DNA from: Anniella stebbinsi
Lineage: Eukaryota; Chordata; Lepidosauria; Squamata; Anniellidae
Length of the DNA stretch: 64,000 bases
Assembly (NCBI GenBank): GCA_029215795.1
Contig: JARDYH010000006.1
Coordinates: forward strand, 23,699,501-23,763,500
Direction of reading: 5' to 3'
Shown here: piece after piece, positions 11,150-23,617 of the stretch
How the letters are laid out: each line of letters starts with the position of its first letter
How positions within the stretch are numbered: position 1 is the stretch's first letter
Position numbers and translations under genes: made by a program
The notes under the pieces: generated by a model
Database searches by the model: none
The model's input: the letters and a program-made list of their open reading frames with translations, nothing else
What the model was told of the DNA's origin: nothing

Positions 11150-13015
11150 TTGACCAACTCTCAAGTGCCTCATCTGCCTTGGAGAGACACACAGGGTGAA
11201 CTCTTGTACCCACTGCCTGGCCTTTACAAAGCAAGCCAGGAGAAACAGAACCATGTGCTTCCATACACTACTGTGGGAGCCAGCCCTCAAAGCACCATAC
11301 ACAGCTGACCTGCGTCAGCCTCTGTATACTGCCTCAGCTTCCATTTGCAAGAAGCCAGCTCCAGTTGTCTGTCAGCTTCTTCCAGTACACACTATGGAAA
11401 GTGCTTCAGGGCAACCGTCCCCCTGTGTCGGCTGTCCCTTCACACCAGCAAATTGAAACCAACCCTTCGTACCTACGGTTGAGATCAAGTGGATCAAACA
11501 GCCAAATCCCAAGATAAACACCCCACTAACCCTCAGATGTCAGGACTGAAAAACAAACAAATAAAAAAGAACGCTCATAGGATAGAGCCCGACATTAAAC
11601 CTGAACATGTGCTGGTTTCAATTCAGCTGCCCTCAGCTTCTCCAGGAGAGTTCATCACCGCTACAATATGCCCCAGGAAAGACATAGATGTCCCTGTTTC
11701 TACAGGTCTCCATCCCATTACTCTGAAAACAGTTCACTGCCAAGATGGCACATTATGAGTATAGGGATGGAGACTGTGGCTGAATTTGGACAATAAACAA
11801 CTGGGGGGGGAGGGACAATCGTCAGTTGTATTGACTATCGTGTCGTCCGGATGCTGCCATAGTCAACTCAGCACTGATCCTAATCCACACTACAGTTGAT
11901 TATTTATTACCATGTTGTGTGGGGAGTACCCCCTAGATAAACAATGGAAAGTTGATTATTACCCCACCATTGACTATCGTGTTGTCCGAATTCAGCCTGT
12001 GTGTCACCATTCCCATCACCAATGTTTCCCTCATTTTCTAGAATGATCCACAGTAGCTTCTAACCATGCAACACGTTTTCACACGGTATCTAAACTGCCT
12101 GACACTCGGTTACTGGAAACTACTAAGGTGCCAAGCTTTACAAATTTGCCACTTGTTCTCCAACCTCTTCCAGCTAATTTCTTTCAGGACGTAATCCTGA
12201 AGAAACTCTAGGAGCTACCAGTTGCTATGTAGACGTCTCTGGCAGTACAACTTATCCAGACATTCCTGGCTCCCAATGCAAAGACATCGCCTAACAACCC
12301 CTCCAGGCCTCAACCTCCTCATCGGATACTGCCATCAGGAATCAAAATCTTCTCTCCCCATCAGATGACATAAGGCTATATATAGGCCAAATCCTCAGAA
12401 TGGTCCCTTCAGTCCTGGTCCTGCATCTGGTCTTTAAAAGAGTATAACCTGACTTAGCTCCACCGTGTACTATCCTGATGCTTCCAACATTACTGCATGT
12501 AATCAAACAATCCTGGGCTAAACCTACTTTTACACTTATGTCTAGAAAGATACAAAGTCTATATAGGGTTGAGTAGAAGGATTGTTACTTCCTCTTCAAA
12601 CACCCCACTCCATAATTGTGGAAGCATCCCAATTGAAGACAGATAAAAGACTCAGGCTGCCCCTGTGGATTCAGAGGTGGGGAATAGAATCAATGGGACA
12701 TAGAATTTACTTCACTTTAACCCTGACTCTCCACATGGTGAACTATGAGGCATGCACGTGGGCCTACCAACAGTACTTATGGGAAAAAGCAGCAACCTTC
12801 TTCGACTGTCTCCCAGAAGACATCAAAACTGTCATGGTGATGTTTCAGGCTGAAGGCCACAGACTAGCAGGCCAACAAATCAATATAGCTCACCACATGG
12901 CCAACTGCAGCTTTCAGGGCATGGCAGCCATTATCTCTTTGAGATGTCATGCCTGGTTCCATACTGCAGGACAGCACCAGGAGGCTAGATTGTGAGAGGA
13001 GGACCTGTTTGATGC
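11150..13015 (+). pseudogene. DIRS Gag-like ORF remnant
   Basis: The N-terminal part reads CLxCLGxxH...C..C followed by KQARRNR...LLW (about 11165-11270). This aligns with CLLCLGEAH...CSHCQGF..QTRKNR...LLW in the younger copy and is a zinc-knuckle-like module. The C-terminal part (12582-12995) contains YQQYLWEKAATFFDCLPED and SLRCHAW, equivalent to YQVFLWEKMASL and SLRRHAW. The middle is disrupted by the MITE at 11775 and by stops. Confidence 0.7.
11775..12003. mobile_element. MITE inserted in old DIRS
   Basis: The terminal inverted repeats are tgtggctgaatttggacaa on the left and ttgtccgaattcagcctgtg on the right. A direct internal repeat 'tgactatcgtg.cgtccg' also occurs. At about 230 bp with no coding capacity, it is a non-autonomous DNA transposon, probably hAT-type. 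I could not establish a target-site duplication. Confidence 0.65.
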
Positions 13016-13160
13016 TGAAGGCCTTTTCAGTGCATCTACAGATGACACGAGCACATCTACAAAATAAAGGCACCTCACCCAGAAAATGAGAATAGAATCC
13101 CAATCCTTGATGGCTTCTGCCAATTGACCACATCCATACTGGCAATGCCAATGGCCATCT

Positions 13161-14460
13161 TTGCACCAACCCAACTCAGGCCTGAACTGGGCCTTCAAAG
13201 AAGGCCCCTTCCACTCCAGAAATCCAATTGAGAACAAATATCCCCAACTTACTCATGATAAAACAAAACAAAACCCAACTAATCTAACTATTGTCTTTGA
13301 CAATGGAGCCCAACCACTGCCTCCCCTTCATCACAACAGGCTCAAACATTTTTTCCCACCTGGAGGTCCATCACCACTGACAAATGGGTACTCTCTATCA
13401 TCACTCAAGGCTATTCCATCAAATTCAAAGATACACACACACACACATGGGGATCTTCCATTTTACTCGCCCTACTCGGGTTCTAAAAGAAGAAATCACT
13501 ACCCTCTTGAGCAAGGGCACAATAGAAACCCCTCCCCTGCTCAAAAGACCATCAGTTTCTTCTCCAGGGACATTATAGTCCCCAAAAAGGATGGTGGTCT
13601 TCAATCTGTACTTGACTTTTGGGATATCAATCGCTACATTCACCCAAAGAAATTCAGGATGACCACACTCCTCCTGCAACAGGGAGACTGGTTCACTACT
13701 ATAGATCTTCGTGATGCTTACTTCAACATTACTATACTCCCTGCTTCCTGCCCTTTTCTCAGATTTGCCTTGGGCATCAAACCTTTGCAGTTCAAGGTTC
13801 CCCCTTTCAGCCTAGCCACAGCCCCAAGGGTCTTTATGAAATGTATGGCAGTAGAGGCGGCACATCTGAGTCTTCAGGGGATGTATGTCTTTCCATACAT
13901 AAACAACTAGCTCTTAGCCTTCTCTCACCACCGCTTCAGCGCCAGCATCAACACAGCCTTGTTGCTTCTACAATCTCAGCCTGCAGGTCAACAGAGAAAA
14001 ATCCTGTCTTATTCCATCTCAAACTCTACAATTAGTAGGACATTTACCTAACAGCGGACAGAGCAGACACCTTAAAACACCTTGCCCGGGAACTAGGGGA
14101 TACTTGACAATGCTGAGAAACCAGCATCCAGTGCCTTCTCAGACTCATGGCCTCCATCACCACAGTGACTCTGTTAACATGCCTCTGTATGAAACAACTC
14201 CAGGCTTGGTTCCTAAGAATCTTCAATCCAGAAAAGGACCCCCAGATTTGTATCTTGTCTCTTCCCAACTCAGTCAGGCGTTCACTGCACTGATTATCAG
14301 TCACCAAACACCTCTTATGGGGACTCACTGTGCATCCCTGAGAGTCTCATGGCTAGGGAGCCCACTGTGGTTCATTCATAATCGGGATTGTGGTCCCGGT
14401 GGGAGAGAACCCTGCACATCAATCAGCTTGAGCTTCTTGCTATTGCCAAAGCTCTGAGGG
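13161..14460 (+). pseudogene. DIRS reverse transcriptase / RNase H remnant
   Basis: The frame 13161-13907 includes the RT landmarks FSRDIIVPKKDGG, FRMTTLLLQQGDWFTTIDLR, DAYFNI, FSLATAPRVF and a catalytic-box region reading YINN followed by a stop (13896-13910). Weak RNase H- and methyltransferase-like similarity continues in shifted frames to about 14460. It preserves the region between the N-terminal part and the VPKKDGG motif, which is deleted in the younger copy. Confidence 0.75.
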
Positions 14461-14489
14461 CTTTGAATATATGACCACAGTCGACTTTA

Positions 14490-15095
14490 GGCTCCTTATG
14501 GTGAAAGTGGCTTTCCTTGTTGCTATTACTTCAGCATGAAGAGTGAGCAAAGTATATGCTCTAAGACATGACCAACCATTCCTAATTTTACATAAGGGTA
14601 ACGTAGTGGTATACCCAGACTATTCTTCCTACTGTTGTTTCACAGTTCTACTTAACTCAGGCTATCATGCTTCCAACTTTCCTTCCTCAACCTTCCTCCG
14701 AGGTGGAGATCAAACATCATACCCTAGATGTTAAAAGAGCACTTCCATTCTTTGTGCACAGAATATAATCTTTTAGGAACTCTATATCATCTGCCACATG
14801 GGACCCAGAACAGGTCACCTTGTATCATCACAACACTTCGTCAAGCGGGGTGGTTTCAGCAATATTTCTCACCTATCAGTGGGCATGCTTACTGGCCCCA
14901 CTACAAGCATGAGGGCATTTGATTAGAGCTATAGCGTCCTCTGCCCCTTTCCTCAAAGACGTTTTGCTTCTCAACTGTATAGTCTAGCAACCTGGGCTCA
15001 ACCTCCTAGCTACATCAGACATGTATCAGCTTGCACTGATGCGGCTTTTGGCAGAGCGGTTCTTCTTTCGATTCTTACCCTCCATGGTAAGTCTC
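14490..15095 (+). pseudogene. DIRS tyrosine recombinase remnant
   Basis: KVAFLVAITSA (about 14510-14540) aligns with the same motif just before the catalytic Arg in the younger element, but here a stop replaces the Gln-Arg region. Near 15030-15085, 'DAAFGRAV.LSILTL'-like text matches the C-terminal SSFGRAVLSPIL of the younger copy. Multiple stops intervene, so it is non-functional. Confidence 0.65.
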
Positions 15096-15109
15096 TTGTT
15101 CTTCAGTCA

Positions 15110-15195
15110 CTTATGTGTGACTCCCAGAGACAACAAAGAAGAAGGAGAGGTTGCTTACCTGTAACTGCGGTTCTTCAAGTGGTCGTTTGTGAACT
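15110..15195. repeat. DIRS internal complementary region (old copy)
   Basis: The first part (cccagagacaacaaag) is complementary to the left terminus (ctttgtggtctctgtg). The second part (gaggttgcttacctgtaact to cgtttgtgaactcac) is complementary to the right terminus (gaattcacag...taacaggtaaacaacctgtc). This arrangement is diagnostic for DIRS elements, where the region templates joining of the two ends during circle formation. Confidence 0.75.
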
Positions 15196-16424
15196 CACGC
15201 AAGCCATCCTCCTCCTGCTTTGATGCCTCGCCTTTTATTCCAGACTCGAAACTGAGAGGCAGGCGGGAGCCATGGCTGGAACATCCATAGAGGAGGTGAG
15301 CAGGACTCCCGCCTAAAACTCTGTTTAGCTCTAGAATGTTCTAAATGACTGTTCTGTACAGGCACATAACCTGTATGTGTGAATTCACAGAAGACCACAA
15401 AAAACCATAGTTAACAGGTAAACAACCTGTCCTTTTTTCATACTCTGTGGGCATCCTGAGTATGCCGAAATAATTCTGGGAAAATTTAAAAGACCCTTTA
15501 AAGGATAAAAACGAAACAAAAATGGCTTGACAGGGACTTAAGTTGAGAGATTTCTAGGTTCTAGAGAATGTTGAGGTGGTAAATTGGGAAGAGAAAAGTA
15601 AAAAATGGGGGGCACAAACAAGCCAGTTTTCCTAACAGCTTACAGTACCCTGGAAAAATGATTAGGGTTGGGTAGATATGTAGAAGCTTCCCTTCTCCCA
15701 GACTATGGGGTGGGGGGTGGATGGGATGAACCACCCTTTTTCTTATCCCACTCTCATTTTCTTTCCCCCCCCCCATCTCTAACACCCACACTGTGCAGCA
15801 ATAGAGCTCTCAGATTTGCTCTTACAGCCAGATGTGAGTCTGAGCCCTTAGTATAGCAAGTGAAAGTTTCAGGAGCATAGGAAAGGGGGATCCCTCCAAC
15901 TTCAAACAAGTTGATAAACACATTTGAATGAATTTCTATTGTCTAGTCTTTGAAGTTGTTGAAAACCTTAAAAAATGTATGTAACTGCTAATCCCTTAAT
16001 GCCATGCTCAGATGAGGTGTTTTTATTTGGCATTTTCCAGACTCCATTATAAATAAGAAAATATCTATTGAAATAATTGATGAGACAGGTAATAATTTGT
16101 AAAGACAGAGGTCGTCTAGCTGCAGACCTGTCACCACAGTTTAACATGAGAGCTACAGCATCAACTTGAGGCTTTGTCTCCCTCTTTTTTAGTGTCTTGT
16201 CCTTTTTCTGCTTCCAATATTTTGAGCTCCCCAAGGCCATAACTAATCAAGTGATGAATATAAGGTCCTTGAGGGAGAAAAGGATAAATTCACTTCATAA
16301 ATCCAAAGTGGCCACGAAGCCCCATCAGAGGTCCTCAACATAGCACCCACGGATGCTACTGCACCCACAAGGCCATGCTAAATTGCCTGCCAAGCTATTT
16401 TCCCCCTCTGCAAGAAAGAGGATC

Positions 16425-16425
16425 C

Positions 16426-16452
<27 letters not shown>
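16425..16452. repeat. (GA)n microsatellite
   Basis: An uninterrupted GA dinucleotide tract, followed by purine-rich sequence (ggaaaaaagggagaaaagga). Confidence 0.9.
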
Positions 16453-16458
<6 letters not shown>

Positions 16459-17594
16459 GGGAGAAAAGGAGGACCCCAAAAGAGAGAAAGACACAGCCAC
16501 AGAGAGAGAAGCCAGAATGGGTAGCACACACAGGATGTGTATTCATGCACGCACACACACAGGTAAGGGGGTACTCCTAACATTTTTGTGATTGGCCATG
16601 AATTTGTGCTGATGCCCAAAGCATCTTTGCAAAGTGCCAAACATGCCTTTGAGCCCAAAAAGGTTGGAGAGCCATGTGGTTACATGGTTTTCTATCTCTA
16701 TATGTGCATGGTTATGTGCTTTAAGTCAAACTCACAATTGTGTCCTGGTCATGCATCACTTATTTCACAGTGGACACTTAAAAATAGTTCCTGGAGGGAC
16801 AAGGTGGCTTATTTCAAAATGAGCCAGAAGATCCTTTTCATATTGCATATAAAATATACACCAGATATTAGCAAGTGCATATTTTGCAATGCTGGAATAG
16901 CAGTTATTAGGGAGCATATCAATATAGAAACAGTGCAGGAATGTAATTGTTCCAGAAATCAAATGTTTTTGGAAGCCCATAAACATCTAAGCCTATATGG
17001 AGACATCTAGGAAGAAGCTGCATCTGGAGATCTGTTCAAATACATTTTAAAAGTAAAGAAACCTGACAACCCCCCCCAGTTAATACAGTCAGGAAAAATG
17101 AAGAATAGGTTAAAATAAAAGACATTGCTATAGAACATGTTTAATACTTCCATTTCTGTACCTGCAATACTCCATAACATGATTTTTTTCATAAATTAAA
17201 TATGCCAAGGCAAAATGTATTTGGAAGTAGTCCAATAACTTCAAACTTTTAAACTTTAAAATAACTTTTTGAGAGAACAATCAGATTAGTATAAGAAATA
17301 ATATAATATACTAAAAGTTGCAGCATTGTTCTTGATGCAAAATGGTTGTTATTGGAAATGGCTGAAAAGTAATAATCACTTTACATTGTAATGTCTCTGC
17401 TTCTATGTAGTCAAATGGGTCCCCTTTTTTAAGAAATAGGGTTTCAAACATTTAAACATTCAAACATTTATTAGGGTAATTTATTGTCAGCCCAACAATC
17501 ATGAAGAAAACTCTCTCTAATACTTCCAAAGGCAATCTTGTACATTTCCTTTGCTATATCGGCATTAACACCTGTTGATAACAGTCACTGTTAC

Positions 17595-17800
17595 GATCTG
17601 GTCTAGAGGTGCATTGGGTCCAGTGCTTTGTTTGGGCATAAGGCATTGTCAAGTATGCTTCCATGACAATGCTTATATGAATAGAACAAAGAACTCTGTG
17701 CACTGCATGATTAGCTTTGGGCCTCTCAAATGCTTGACAGTATCTCATGCCCAAAACAAACATTGGACTAGTTATGATTCTGTGCATCTCCTAGAGGACA
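17595..17800. mobile_element. Palindromic MITE-like hairpin
   Basis: The left arm ggtccagtgctttgtttggg...tgtcaagtatgct pairs with the right arm agcatttgacag...cccaaaacaaacattggact when reversed. Flanking 'ctagagg' and 'cctagag' may be the outer ends. About 200 bp, imperfect, no coding capacity. Confidence 0.55.
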
Positions 17801-17884
17801 TTGTCCTGGAGGTGTGGCAACTGATTGGGGGGGGGGGGAGCAACTGGTTAGGGTTGGTCCAGTGCTTGGAGTGATAACCCCCGA

Positions 17885-18345
17885 TTCCTTATTTATTTCT
17901 AAACAAATTTCTATACTGCCCTATAGCCGAAGCTCTCTGGGCAGTTTACCAAAAATGATAAAAATACAAAATAATAAAATAGTCTAAAATGTTTAACATA
18001 GGAAAATTAAAATAATGTGAACAGCTAAAAAGAAATAAACAAAGTTTTTCCTAATGTGTCTGTTCTAAAACAGCAGACATAGATGCCTCATAATATACCA
18101 TTAAATGCCTGGGAGTAGAGGGTGGTCTTTACCTGGTACTGAAAAGATGACAGTGTCTGTACCAGGTGGGCCTCAATGGGGAGCTCATTCCATAGTTGGA
18201 GGCCACCATTGAGAAGGCCCTGTCCTTTGTTACTACCTTCTGAGCCTCCCTTGGAGGTGGCAGTCAGAGGGGGCCCCAGATGTTGATCATAGTGTCTGGG
18301 TATGTTCAGATTGGGGAAGGTGTTTCATCGGGTATTGTGGTCGCG
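17885..18345 (-). mobile_element. L2-type LINE 3' end, antisense
   Basis: The stretch opens with ttatttatttctaaa and 'agccgaagctctctgggcag', the reverse complement of the LINE tail signature. A-rich 3' UTR follows, then reversed ORF2 C-terminus ('gagctcattccatagttgga', 'aaggccctgtcctttgtt'). The layout is the same as at 29690-30338. Confidence 0.75.
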
Positions 18346-18349
18346 TCCC

Positions 18350-18600
18350 AATTAATCCATGGGATTTGGGATGTACCCCGGCCACCATTTTGAATATGCA
18401 AGCCACAGCAGATAGTGCGGCATGCAAAGCCGGGCGTCGTAGGTTATTTGAGGGTTAAACAATCCTTGGATAAACCTAGAACAGCGCATGGTTATCTTCG
18501 CAAATTTTATATTGGCATATTCAAAATGCTGACCAGCATGCATCTCAGAGCCCCGTGGGTTCATTAACCCACAATGGCTTATTGTGACGTGCAAACCAAG
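18350..18600. mobile_element. Hairpin MITE, family 'accattttgaatatgc'
   Basis: accattttgaatatgc (about 18385) pairs with gcatattcaaaatgct (about 18515). Internally, 'gggttaaacaatccttgg' is found. A related element with accattttgagtattc, 'aaggattgtttaaccct' and gaatattcaaat lies at 61790-62060 in inverted orientation of the internal motif. Probably a non-autonomous hAT-like transposon. Confidence 0.5.
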
Positions 18601-21600
18601 TCATTATCTTACACCAAAATGAAATGTTGGGTTGGACATGATGCTGTAGCATATTGTACTGGTCACATCTCCTGTAGTGGTGTATGATTTGGGGTAACCG
18701 AAAACATATTGTGGGATGCCCAGTTCCATATTCATTTCTACAGATAGTGTTTTTTATTGGCATTGGAGTGCCATGTTTGTCATTGTCTTGGGCTGTTTGT
18801 GGGTCACTTTCTGTTTGGTTGGAGAATGACCGTACCCCTTCTCAGAGCCTGGGAAGAGGCTTCAGCATTTGAATATTCCACAGGAAGAAGAGTGATGGCT
18901 TTATCCGCTTTGTTATAAGGCTATCCTGGGGGTGGGGCACTCCTTTGCACTGAGCTGAACATTGCAACTTTTAGTATGTTGTTCCTTATACTACTTAGTT
19001 GTCTCAAAAATAATCCAGTAATTTCAAATGTGCATGTATTGTCATCTATCTTTACTGATAAAGCTCTAGTAAGAACTAAAGTACAGTTTATAACAGTTAA
19101 TAAGGTTTCTGGTACAGATGGCCTAGTGGGTGGATTTTATTGAAAAGTAATTTAGTTTAGATTATTTACATGTGGTCATTTGCAAGTGGTCAATTGCAAC
19201 ATACTGCTTTCTGAACTAAAATGCAATCTAGAAGAATCTTAAATACCTGAATAATAGGAAGAATCACAAATGGATTCAAATCAGATAAAGCTTAACTTTT
19301 GAACCAAGCTTCTAAAGTGTAGGCCTCAATTTTGGCAATACAAATTAATAAGAATACTTTGGTAGTGACAAAATTATTTCTTATTAAATGCAGAAAGCAA
19401 TCAGTTACTAGGTCTCCTACCTTGAATTGATTTAATTGATCAATCAACTAAAGCATAATGAATTCAGTGGTAATTAATTATCAGATAAATATCTTAGCAA
19501 AAATATTAACTGTCTTTACATTGGAAAATAGAATATTTATAAAATTGGCTATAACCCACACTGTAAGGTAAAGTTAACATGGATGTGAAAAGAGAAGAAT
19601 CTGAAGGTTTATGAGTGTGATTCATTTCATGCAGAGGCTTTTGTACTGGTTTTATCAACATCTTTCATTTTTTTTTTTTAATTAAACATTTTAAAATAAG
19701 AAGTTCAAGAGGGGAAATAGCATAGAGCAGACAGCGGGAACCTCTGGCTCACAAGGTTTCCCCATCTGACCTGCCAGCTTTTTACTTAAGCCCTGCCCCC
19801 TCTCCCACCAGTAGAAACCCTTTTCTCTGATCACCTGCTGATTGGAGGCTAGAGCTTTTCTCTGCTGCACAGTGAGAAAGGGAGCTGCTGATCAGAGATA
19901 AGAGATTTTACCTGGTAGGAGAGGGAGTGGACTCTGGTGAGGAGCCTGTTGACTGATTCATTCCTGCTTACTTCTTAGTAGGATTAAAATCATTAATTAC
20001 ATTTGGACCATGCCCACTTTGCTTTTGGCCCCACCCCCAAAATGGAATGTGGATTCTGAGACTTTTCACAGTTTGGAATTTGTCCCTTGGGTAAAAAAGA
20101 AAAGAAAGCCCCACCCCCACCCCTGTAATAGAGAATTTGAGGAGGTGGGAAATGGGAAGTGGAGATGGCAGGGAGTAAGGCATTTGAGAGGGGTCAACGG
20201 TAGTAGGACCAAATTTTTATTTAGAACAGTTGCTGAAGATCAGAGACCATATTTTGGTAAGTCACCGTTCCCTAGACTTTCCCCATAAACAAGTGATGAG
20301 GAACAGTTGTGAAGTTTGCATAGCTTACAGGCTTGGTACTAAGTGGTGCTTTACCAGCAAAGGAATATTGGTAACAAATGAATTGTAAATTGCTGACTTG
20401 TATATTGAAATAATACATTGAATAGTCGAGAGAAATGATGTAAAATCCCTCTCTGGAAATTTTCTGATCAAGACTAATATATGAAAATACATATGTATGT
20501 CTGACTCTTGGAGTAGGCTTTGGTGTAGTCTGACTGTCATTGGGCTATCCCAAATAACAGGTTCAGCAGTGTGGAAACACCACACTCCAACCAATTGCTG
20601 GTTTTTCTCCAACATTTTTGGAATAACATGCATACTACTCTTAATTTTATTCTAGATTTCTGCCGTTTTGAATTTTCATAGCACTGGGTGTGCTTTTGGT
20701 ACAATGGTATCTGATAAAAGAGTTATGTGTGCTGTTGATCTAATAAAATATTCCAGGGTCTTAGCTCTGTCAAGAACACCCTCCTGAATACTAAGGGGTT
20801 TGTGAATTGAACTGTTTCCACAGGTAGTATGATCAGATTTTAGGGTTGCAAAATGGGATTCTTGAAGAGGAAGGTGATGGATGACTGTAGGCCTTTTTCA
20901 TTGGAAAGCCAGAGAACTGTGCTATGTTGCATGGTCAGACTTCTAAAGAATATTAATATTTTAGAGGTAGATTCTTACTTCATTCTGCATATTTGCCATA
21001 CTACTTTTCTTGCTGCTTCAGTACATTCCAGGAACTAAAATGATAGTTGAAAGAAATTTGCATTTTATCCTGGTAACTTTGAGTTGAAGTATACTAAATT
21101 GATGTAATCTATAGAATAGATTAGGATTTAATATTAAAAGTACCATATATGTGTGTAGAAAATGCTTTCCCCAACTAGGGCAATTTACCAGTATTACTAC
21201 ATTTGTAAACGAGAAAATTCAGGGATGATAAAAGCTCTTTTTTTCTGCAAGGGAACTATTGGGGTAATCTGTCTTTACTTGTGTCTGCAAGTTTGTTCTC
21301 TTTCTGTGTTAAACACGTTTCAAGCTAAAATATGCAAAATCAGTTTGGTCCAGTCTGAGGGTTAATTCCAGCGTTGCTCAAGTGGAGGGGGACTCATTGC
21401 AGGGGAACCTCCTCTTGCTCTCTTTTCCCCTGCAGCCACTTTATGCCCCCATATCTGCTCCGGAGGGTCCCCCAGGCCTCTGGAGCAAATTTTGGGTGAA
21501 GGTGCACTTGGGTGAGAAAATCTGTTCCTCTGGTGGCTACCATTGGATCCAACCCCTGTAGGTTTCATGTTCGCTCTCAGTTTCTGTGGTTTGAAGCAAG

Positions 21601-23149
21601 GGAGCTATGAGACCACGACCAGTGCATTATAAAGGAAGTCTTATTGCAGCCTAGTAAGCATGAAAATACCAAGTATGTGAAGAAGCAAGGCTTGACCCAG
21701 GTATCAGTGTATTGGGACAGTTTCAGACATGACTCTTGCTCGAGCAATTTTGTGGGGCCTAAAGTTTCTAGCTTTTCACCTTTTTAAATGGGCATTGCTG
21801 GGATTTTTTTTAATAACTTGGGAATTAAGAGGATATAATTGAAATCCTAGCTCTTTAAATAGGATGTAGATTTATTGACTGTCATGGTAGATTGGCCAAA
21901 CAGAAGATTCAACAGTAGTTCAGGCTGTAGATTCATTTCTATACTTGATTCTGTCTGTCTTTCTGCAAGATCCTAACGGCAGTGGAAAAAATAAGGTAAA
22001 GAATTAAGAAATCTTAAAGTGAGTTTTGACCTGTTAATTCGTATCCTGGGGACAAATGAGCACAGGGCCAGATTTATGCTTTGAGATGTGACCAAATTTA
22101 GTTTAATATTTTTAGGATAATAACGTTACACTTACAAATGTTTTCTCTGCATCAAAAAGAGTGGTGTATGTTAAGCTCCAGAGATTCATAGCAAAGGTGA
22201 ATATGGGCTGAATACTCTTCTCCTAAATAAGATTGATAGTTTAACAGTTCCAGTTTGTAGAAAAATGCAAAAGCATACAGTGGTCCAGTTAATGATTGGA
22301 CATGATAAATGCTTTAAGGTTGGCTGAATTTGTTGTGGCTTTCATACTGTAGAAGATATTATCAATCAGTTTAATCTGTATCTCAGTGGCCGCTATGAAA
22401 GGCAGCATAATTTAATTCATTTTACAGGTTTGCAAGGCTATATGATGGGCTATAACCTGGAAGATAGAGAAAATCAGAATGTGACTGCTAATGGCAAAGC
22501 TTCAGTTAGTCTTGCATCAAGATGTTTTTTATCTTTAATGTTAAAAATTTAATCATTTCCTTACATACTTGGAGCTATGGATTCAGATATCCACACACTG
22601 GTACAATTTTATCTTTGCTTGTATTGATGAGGTGATAAGGAGTTGTGTTAGAGGCTATGCCCAAGAAGTTACTGTGTACATGCTAAAATCTGAGTCAAAG
22701 CATGCTGAATCTTAAAGCCAGTAGTATTAATGCTCAGTCTTGTAAAATAAACTTGTCTGATACTATTTGAATATCTTGCATGTCAGCCTCTAGTTCTGAA
22801 TCTTTAGGGCATATAATGGCTATTGAAATTGTGAAATGTTGTCTTTTTTCCACTATCAACTTCTGGGTTTTCAACATTAGTATATTTGTTTGTGAAGAAC
22901 CAATATTCATTAGGACTTCTGCACAGCAAAGCTCCTAGCCTAACATGACTTGGATTTTGTAGGTGTTGATACAGGGCTATTTCTTGCTAGAAACCATTTA
23001 AAATTTAACTGAGCTGCTTAAACAGTGTTTTACTATAGCAAATACATATTTTGTTTTAAGAAATGTTTATTTTTGCATTGGTAGGATCCTCATACTGTGG
23101 AGTATAGTTGGTACTTTTGCAGTATTTCTAGAGCACAGCTCCCAGAGAG

Positions 23150-23208
23150 AGGGAGGGATGGAGAGGGAGGGAGGGAGGGAGGATGGATGGATGGATGGAT
23201 GATGGATG
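23150..23208. repeat. GGGA / GGAT microsatellite
   Basis: A run of gggaggga units passes directly into (ggat)n, then degenerates. It lies about 400 bp upstream of exon B. Confidence 0.9.
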
Positions 23209-23617
23209 GGGTTGTGCATGTGTGAGTGTCAGATGCTGTCTGTGTTCTTCATATTAAGACTTCAGTCTTCAACTATGTTTACAGGATTTCACTACTTTTG
23301 CCTTCCAGAACCATTTGCAGTCAAGACATCAGTAAATATTCTAATATTGCTTTCTTTTTGCAGTCTAATTTTATTTCCTTGGTAGCCAGTATCTAAGAGA
23401 GCATCTTTGTTCTTGAACATTAATATAGTTGTTTTACAAGCTGAAGCTAGGATCCATATTTAAAATTCCAATTCTGTCTTGTGCTGTCTATCCTGTTATG
23501 AAGTGTAGGCTTTAATCTATTTTATCTTAATATGGTTAGTTTTGGGTGGAGAAAGAGTGGGGAGGTAATGGGTTAACTTCAGCATGGCATTTTTTCAAAC
23601 ATTTTTCGTGTGCTTAG

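Larger units (their letters stand above)
10775..15438 (+). mobile_element. DIRS-like tyrosine-recombinase retrotransposon, old copy
   Basis: The left end starts ttctttgtggtctctgtgac. The right end (about 15240-15438) is its inverted counterpart: reversed, it contains cagaacagt...agaaca...agagttttaggcggga, which matches the left end near 10825-10860. Between lie decayed Gag-, RT- and recombinase-like segments. An internal complementary region at 15110-15195 holds reversed copies of both ends. All three ORFs are full of stops, and a MITE (11775-12003) is inserted. It is homologous to, but clearly older than, the copy at 44950-51686. Confidence 0.85.
2262..23617 (+). other. 21.4 kb ANKHD1 intron
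   Basis: The donor is gttagt at 2262 and the acceptor is cttag ending at 23617. It contains a 34-bp tandem duplication (4095), a LINE-like antisense tail (4290-4610), an unidentified coding-like stretch (5515-6330), an L2 LINE (7480-9727), a DIRS relic (10775-15438), hairpin MITEs and an antisense L2 tail (17595-18600), and a GGGA/GGAT microsatellite (23150). In 2262-4290, 15440-17590 and 18600-23600 I see only ordinary AT-rich intron plus low-complexity tracts. One GC-richer stretch at 21365-21570 resembles 30980-31040 on the other strand. Confidence 0.85.

Noticed and set aside
10925..11302. Minus-strand Lys/Arg-rich ORF
   Set aside because: It arises from the complement of a CT-rich leader tract of the old DIRS element.
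23584..23617. Start codon at 23584 giving an N-terminal MAFFQTFF extension
   Set aside because: This part is the intron end read through the acceptor. The phase and family sequence show the exon begins at 23618.
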